A DNA stretch of 21,177 nucleotides, taken from Syntrophaceae bacterium UBA1062 (GTDB taxonomy: Bacteria; Desulfobacterota; Desulfomonilia; UBA1062). Below, piece by piece: positions 16,799-21,177 of the stretch; positions within the stretch are counted from its first letter, which is position 1, and each line of letters begins with the position of its first letter. The stretch lies in NCBI GenBank assembly GCA_002316295.1, contig DCDF01000140.1:1-21177 (forward strand), read 5' to 3'. Made by a program: the position numbers and the translations under genes. The notes beneath the pieces are model-generated. The model saw nothing but the letters and a program-made list of their open reading frames with translations, was not told the origin of the DNA and did not search any database.

Positions 16799-17962
16799 TC
16801 AGCTTGTGCGGAGCGCTTCCACAATGTTCATGCGCGATGCCCTGAAGGCCGGCAGGACGCCTCCTATGAAGCCCATGAGCAGGGCGAAGGCCAACGACTG
16901 CCCGAAAATGGCCGGAGTGAGCGTGAATTTGAACGCCAGCTCGGAAAACGACTGGAAGTTGAGCGTCGATATGGTGATGAGCTGCATGAACGAGGCGAAA
17001 AAGATCCCGATGCACCCGCCGGCCAGACCCAGGAACAGAGACTCCGCAAGAAAGCTCAGCAGGATCGCTCTTCGGCGAAAGCCGAGGGCACGCAGGGTTC
17101 CGATCTCCCGGGTGCGGTTCGCCACCGCCGAGTACATGGTGATCATTGCTCCGATGACTGCTCCGAGCGAGAATATCACGGTCAGCGTGATGCCGAGGAT
17201 TCTCAGGAACCTCGCCATCGCCTCGGACTGCTCAAGGTAAAAGACGGTTTCGATCTTGGCCTGGAGCGTGAGCCTGGGATCATTCTCCACAATCGCACTC
17301 ACCCTGTGAAGGGGGAAGCCGTGCTGAAGCCTGAAGATGACAATGGAATACGCCTCACGCCGGAACGCCTGCATGACCTGCTCGGCATCCGCCCATATCT
17401 CGGAGTTGAAGGCGGTGTTCCCCGCGTCCATGACGCCTACGATCCTCCAGTCCTTCAACGCGCCGGGAAGAGTGCCGCCGATGCCCATGCCCCTGAACCT
17501 CCTCACCAGGCTCTCCCCGACCACCATCTCGTGGACCCCGAACCTGGGCATGCGTCCCTGCACGATTCGGACCTGCGGCCGCAGGGCAAGCGACTCTCTC
17601 CCGATTCCTCTGATCGTGACATTCGACGACCCTCCCCCTCTCTTGTCCAGCGCGATGAGCACCACCACCTCTCTGGCCAGAAGCGTCTCACCTCCTTCAT
17701 CCACCGCGATACCTGGCAGAGACTCCAGGACCGCCGCCTTCTCCGGCTCTATGGCGCTGCTCACCTCGCTGGTGGCGCCCTTTCTCAGAATCACCAGGTT
17801 GTCCGGCGAGCCGGTCTGCACCAGCGTCTGCCGGAGGCCTTCGGCAAGCATGAGGACGGCGGCGAAGACGAACACCACCAGCGCCATGCCTCCAGCGGTC
17901 AGAACAGTGGTGAGCCTTCTGGTCCAGAGGCTCCTGATGCTGTAGGAAATCGGCACCGCCAT
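16799..17962 (-). CDS. ABC transporter permease, FtsX/MacB type (second permease)
   Basis: A 387-residue inner-membrane permease with one N-terminal membrane helix (TVLTAGGMALVVFVFAAVLML, from about residue 18), a periplasmic domain of about 200 residues, and three C-terminal helices. The last part has the FtsX-family features RTREIGTLRALGFRRRAILLSFLAESLFLGLAGG and PAFRASRMNIVEALRTS. It begins directly after the stop of the first permease (stop at 17963) and is last of a four-gene operon: fusion protein, ATPase, permease, permease. Together these should form a MacAB- or LolCDE-like export or lipoprotein-handling machine; the substrate is unknown. Confidence 0.9.
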   Translation of the reverse strand: MAVPISYSIRSLWTRRLTTVLTAGGMALVVFVFAAVLMLAEGLRQTLVQTGSPDNLVILRKGATSEVSSAIEPEKAAVLESLPGIAVDEGGETLLAREVVVLIALDKRGGGSSNVTIRGIGRESLALRPQVRIVQGRMPRFGVHEMVVGESLVRRFRGMGIGGTLPGALKDWRIVGVMDAGNTAFNSEIWADAEQVMQAFRREAYSIVIFRLQHGFPLHRVSAIVENDPRLTLQAKIETVFYLEQSEAMARFLRILGITLTVIFSLGAVIGAMITMYSAVANRTREIGTLRALGFRRRAILLSFLAESLFLGLAGGCIGIFFASFMQLITISTLNFQSFSELAFKFTLTPAIFGQSLAFALLMGFIGGVLPAFRASRMNIVEALRTS

Positions 17963-19120
17963 CTAGCCGATCCTCCTCAGCCCTTCCGCGATCCGTATGC
18001 GCACAGCCTGCCGGGACGGTATCAGCGAGGCCGCGATCCCGACAATCACGGCGATTCCGAGATCGATCAGTATCGTGTCAGGCTGCACATTGAACGTCGG
18101 GAAGAACGCCCGCAGCGCCTGCCTGAAGCCCTGCGCCGCCGGATAGGTCAGCAGGATCCCGAGAAGCGCTCCGCACAGCGAGATGATCAGCGCCTCGCCC
18201 ATGATCAGAAAGGTGATCTGACCACCGGAATAGCCCAGCGTCTTGAGCACGGCATACTCGCCGGTCCTCTCCCGGGTGGTCATGGCCATGGTGTTGGCCA
18301 CCACGGCAAGGATGATGACGATGACCACGAGTGACACGATCCGGATGACCTCGATGATGGTCTCTGTCATGGAAATGAACCCCAGCACGAAGGACTCCTC
18401 GGTCTCGGTGATCGTCTCGGCCGGCGAGTTCGCGAATAGCGCATCGATCTCCCCGGCCACCTGCGCCGCCATATCGGGGTCGGTGATTCCCACCAGGTAA
18501 TATCCCACCTGGTCCGCCATTGCCGGATCGGTCTCTTCGAGTGTCTCGTTCAGGTACTCCCAGTGGAAGAAAAACTGGCTTTCGTCCACGTTCTCGTCGC
18601 GCCCCCGGTAGACGGCCTGGAGCTGGAACTCCCAGTTGCCAGGATAGATGGTTCCCTCCAGGGTCACGATGTCGCCGACCTCCCACCCGAAGCGCTCTAC
18701 GAGCTGCCTGCCGGCTATGAACCCGCGTCTGTCTCTCAGGAAGCTGCTTCTCTGGTCCTCGTCGATGAGGTACTCGGGATAGAGCTCCAGATAGGTCTCG
18801 GGCTCAACCGCGAAATTGGCGAAGAAATTCTCTTCGGTGATGTAGATCCCGCCGAACCAGTTCCCGTACGATACCATTTCCACATGGTCGACCTGGCGGA
18901 TCTTGCTATAGTAGGACAGGGGCAGCGGGAAGGTGATGGAAACGGCATTACGCGTGATGAGCCTGGTGGCGGATGATGTTTCGACGCTTGCATACCATGT
19001 GCTGATGACAGTGCGCAGAAGGCCGAAGGCAAGGATCGCGACGGCGACGGCGAGTACGGTGAGCGCGGTTCTCAGCTTATGCCTGAAGGCATTCTTGAAG
19101 ATTATCTTCCAGAGGATCAT
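17963..19120 (-). CDS. ABC transporter permease, FtsX/MacB type (first permease)
   Basis: A 385-residue permease. It starts MILWKIIFKNAFRHKLRTAL with a membrane helix (TALTVLAVAVAILAFGLLRTV), then a periplasmic domain of about 210 residues rich in acidic and aromatic residues, then three C-terminal helices, including VVIVIILAVVANTMAMTTRERTGEYAVLKTLGYSGGQ. The ATG at 19120 overlaps the ATPase stop by four bases (ATGA), so the two are translationally coupled. The frame stays open upstream of this ATG only because it is antisense-free coding of the ATPase; that part is Arg/Pro-rich and not real. Its partner permease (downstream) differs in sequence, suggesting a heterodimer as in LolC/LolE. Confidence 0.92.
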   Translation of the reverse strand: MILWKIIFKNAFRHKLRTALTVLAVAVAILAFGLLRTVISTWYASVETSSATRLITRNAVSITFPLPLSYYSKIRQVDHVEMVSYGNWFGGIYITEENFFANFAVEPETYLELYPEYLIDEDQRSSFLRDRRGFIAGRQLVERFGWEVGDIVTLEGTIYPGNWEFQLQAVYRGRDENVDESQFFFHWEYLNETLEETDPAMADQVGYYLVGITDPDMAAQVAGEIDALFANSPAETITETEESFVLGFISMTETIIEVIRIVSLVVIVIILAVVANTMAMTTRERTGEYAVLKTLGYSGGQITFLIMGEALIISLCGALLGILLTYPAAQGFRQALRAFFPTFNVQPDTILIDLGIAVIVGIAASLIPSRQAVRIRIAEGLRRIG

Positions 19121-19800
19121 GGGCTGAACTCGCCTTTCTCCAGGTGCCGGACGAGGTGGGCGCTCCGCGCGGCGTGGGGATCGTGCGTGACCATGACGAT
19201 GGTCTTGTTCAGCTCTCTGTTCATGCGCTCCATGAGGCCCAGGATATCTTCGGCTGATGCCCTGTCGAGATCTCCGGTGGGCTCGTCGGCAACCAGGATT
19301 ACGGGATCGATGACAATGGCCCGTGCTATGGCCACTCTCTGCTGTTCGCCTCCCGAAAGCTGCGAGGGATAGTGCTCGCTCCTCGCGGTGAGGTTCACCA
19401 TTTCCAGGGCGGCCTCCACGTGCTCCCGCCTCTGCGCCCTGGTGAGGCCCGTGAGATGCAGGGGAAGGTCGATGTTTTCCGCCGCCGTGAGCACCGGGAT
19501 GAGGTTGTAGAACTGGAAGATGAATCCCACGTTGTCCGCCCGCCATCCGGCGAGCTCGCTCTCCGAGAGTGCGGTGATGTCCTCGTCGTTCACCACGATG
19601 GACCCGCTGTCCGCCCGATCGATGCCGGCGATGAGATTGAGCAGCGTGCTCTTTCCCGAGCCGGACGGTCCCATGATCGCGAGGAATTCTCCCCGGGCGA
19701 TGTCGAAGGAGATGTCGTTGAGCACCGCGATCGTATGCTCCCCCCGGCGATATGACTTGCAGATGTTCCTGATCTCGACGATGTTCGAGGCGCTCTCCAC
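19117..19800 (-). CDS. ABC transporter ATP-binding protein (LolD/MacB-like)
   Basis: A 227-residue ATPase that powers the permease pair. Motifs: Walker A GPSGSGKST (44-52), Q-loop FIFQFYNLIP (93-102), signature LSGGEQQRVAIARA (148-161), Walker B VILVADEPTGDLD (167-179) and H-loop MVTHDPHAA. It matches the MacB/LolD subfamily (GDLD after Walker B). The start is GTG at 19800, two bases after the fusion-protein stop; AGGGG is 5 bases upstream and overlaps that stop. The MacB ATPase and permease are usually fused; here they are separate. Confidence 0.94.
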   Translation of the reverse strand: MESASNIVEIRNICKSYRRGEHTIAVLNDISFDIARGEFLAIMGPSGSGKSTLLNLIAGIDRADSGSIVVNDEDITALSESELAGWRADNVGFIFQFYNLIPVLTAAENIDLPLHLTGLTRAQRREHVEAALEMVNLTARSEHYPSQLSGGEQQRVAIARAIVIDPVILVADEPTGDLDRASAEDILGLMERMNRELNKTIVMVTHDPHAARSAHLVRHLEKGEFSP

Positions 19801-19802
19801 CT

Positions 19803-21023
19803 TTACCCCTCGACGATCGTGATCCTCTGGCCGTCGCTCAGGTCATCGGGCGGATCGGCCACCACCACATCACCCGCCTGTACTCCCTGGATCACAGCCA
19901 CCATGTCCCCGAACCGCTCCCCGGTCTGCACCCTGACCTGCTCGGCCCTTTCGCCCCGGACCACGAATACGGACTCGCCGTACTCCGACCGTACGACCGC
20001 CGAGCTGCTCACCATGTTCCGGGGGCTCCTCTCGTCCGGTTCCAGAGACCTCGAGAGGAAACCCACCTTGGCGCTCATCTCGGGCAGTATTTCCGGATCG
20101 AGATCCTCGAACCGAACCTTCACGAGCACTGTCGCCTGGGCCCTATCCACGGTAGGGACGATGGAATCCACCGCTCCCCTGAACCGCTCGCTCGGCAGCG
20201 CATCAAGCGTAATGTCGCACGGCTGCCCCACGGAGACCATGCCGATGTTGGACTCAGAGACATCCGCCTCGACCTGCAGCGACGAGAGGTCTGCTATGGT
20301 GACAACCGATGCCTTTGCCTGGGCCGCCGCTCCGAGCGATGTGACAATGTCGCCCACGTCGGCGTTCTTGGTAAGGACCACGGCGTCGAACGGGGCTGTG
20401 ATCTCGGTGTAAGACAATGCGACCTTTGCCCTCTGGAGCACGGCCCCGCCCGCCTCGACCGCCGCACGGGCGGCATCCCGGGTGGCCTGGGCCGCAAGAT
20501 AGGCGGTGCGGGCCGTATCGTACTCCGACCGGGACACTGCGCCGGACTCCACCAGGCGCTCCATCCGGCGGAAGTCCCGGCGTGCGTTCTCCAGGTTCGC
20601 GCCCGCTTCCTCGAGCCTCGCCTCGGCGAGATTCAGGTTCGACCTGGCTTCATGCACCTGGGCCGTGGCCTCTTCGTTCTCGAGCCGCGCGAGCACCTGC
20701 CCTTTCTCGACCACTGATCCCTCTTCCACCAGGAGCGAGACCAGCTGGCCCGTCACCTTTGTCCCAACATCGGCCCTGCGCTGCGCCACCACGTAACCGC
20801 TGGCCGTGAGCCGGGTGAGGACCTGTGCAGGATAGACCCGGGTGACGGTCGCAACCTCAACGGGCACACCCCGGGAGAGAGCGTACCACACGAGCAGGAC
20901 TGCGACGACGGCCGCGGCCGCGACGAGCAGAGCAGCCGGCGGCACCCTGAAACGGCGGGACCTTCTCTTCCTCTGCTTCTCCTGTTTTTCTATGGCGAGC
21001 TTGCCGAGGTCTTTATCCGCCAT
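19803..21023 (-). CDS. Membrane fusion protein (HlyD/MacA-like adaptor)
   Basis: A 406-residue periplasmic adaptor. A basic N-terminus (EKQEKQRKRRSRRFR) precedes one membrane helix (about 25-48, PPAALLVAAAAVVAVLLVWYAL). Then come the first half of a lipoyl/barrel-sandwich domain (VGTKVTGQLVSLLVEEGSVVEKGQVLARL), a coiled-coil hairpin (about 110-200, rich in Ala/Glu/Arg), the second half (SYTEITAPFDAVVLTKNADVGDIV), and a beta-barrel and C-terminal domain. ATG 21023 (MADKDLGKL) is preferred over an upstream in-frame start at 21089 because the extra 22 residues are unlike the family and overlap a promoter candidate. It is the first gene of the ABC export operon, tying the inner-membrane permeases to the periplasm or an outer-membrane channel. 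Confidence 0.92.
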   Translation of the reverse strand: MADKDLGKLAIEKQEKQRKRRSRRFRVPPAALLVAAAAVVAVLLVWYALSRGVPVEVATVTRVYPAQVLTRLTASGYVVAQRRADVGTKVTGQLVSLLVEEGSVVEKGQVLARLENEEATAQVHEARSNLNLAEARLEEAGANLENARRDFRRMERLVESGAVSRSEYDTARTAYLAAQATRDAARAAVEAGGAVLQRAKVALSYTEITAPFDAVVLTKNADVGDIVTSLGAAAQAKASVVTIADLSSLQVEADVSESNIGMVSVGQPCDITLDALPSERFRGAVDSIVPTVDRAQATVLVKVRFEDLDPEILPEMSAKVGFLSRSLEPDERSPRNMVSSSAVVRSEYGESVFVVRGERAEQVRVQTGERFGDMVAVIQGVQAGDVVVADPPDDLSDGQRITIVEG

Positions 21024-21066
21024 GGCCCGGCCCTTTCGAGGACTGACACTGCCACATATACACTTA

Positions 21067-21094
21067 TACATAGAAGGCGTAGAGCCCATATCAA
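21067..21094 (-). promoter_or_regulatory. Probable sigma70 promoter of the ABC export operon
   Basis: On the minus strand TTGATA (21089-21094) and TATGTA (21067-21072) are spaced by 16 bases. The start would be near 21060, leaving a leader of about 37 bases before ATG 21023. Confidence 0.4.
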
Positions 21095-21148
21095 AGGGAG
21101 CCCGCCTCCGGGCGGTCGGAAGCTCTCAGACGGCATCGCGGCGGAGAG

Positions 21149-21177
21149 AAAAAACAGGGCCGGCGGTTGTACCCGCC
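21149..21177 (-). terminator. Probable terminator of a gene beyond the right edge
   Basis: On the minus strand GGCGG-GTACAA-CCGCC (21162-21177 region) is followed by GGCCCTG and six T (21149-21154). The hairpin may extend past the window edge, so the stem length is not known. Confidence 0.45.

Overview
The window is about 21 kb of GC-rich bacterial DNA, mostly a nitrogen-assimilation locus. I infer a deltaproteobacterial (Desulfobacterota-like) anaerobe. The grounds are a glutamate synthase split in the archaeal/anaerobe manner, a sigma54 activator of NifA type, a PEP/pyruvate-binding-domain protein fused to a KaiC-like domain, and a classical Amt-PII-GlnD module. No rRNA, tRNA, insertion sequence or CRISPR was seen, so the lineage is inference only.

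Layout. (1) Positions 1-5744, minus strand: a four-gene operon read right to left. It encodes a class-II glutamine amidotransferase subunit, an FMN/Fe-S glutamate synthase subunit with an N-terminal double ferredoxin domain, a fusion of the GltB GXGXG domain with GltD and a C-terminal ferredoxin, and glutamine synthetase glnA (cut by the window edge). The first three rebuild a whole GOGAT from pieces, so the operon encodes the complete GS-GOGAT cycle. (2) 5745-6332: a 588-bp regulatory gap. (3) 6333-7172, plus: a short-chain dehydrogenase, converging on (4) 7237-11430, minus: a PEP/pyruvate-binding ATP-grasp protein followed by a GAF-AAA+-Fis sigma54 activator. (5) 11682-16662, plus: amtB, glnK (PII), glnD (PII uridylyltransferase) and hisF, ending in an intrinsic terminator. 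(6) 16799-21023, minus: a four-gene ABC export system (membrane fusion protein, ATPase, two FtsX-type permeases).

How it works together. AmtB imports ammonium, GS-GOGAT fixes it into glutamate, and GlnD uridylylates PII at Tyr51 to report nitrogen status. Both biosynthetic operons carry a -24/-12 sigma54 promoter, at nearly the same distance from the first start codon (36 and 37 bases). A 9-bp word, CATTATTGT, lies upstream of both promoters, as an inverted pair before the GOGAT operon. The sigma54 activator encoded between the two operons is the obvious candidate to bind it, giving a self-contained nitrogen regulon. The least understood part is the large ATP-grasp protein in the activator's operon: its RecA/KaiC-like domain has lost the P-loop, and I find no phosphohistidine swivelling domain.
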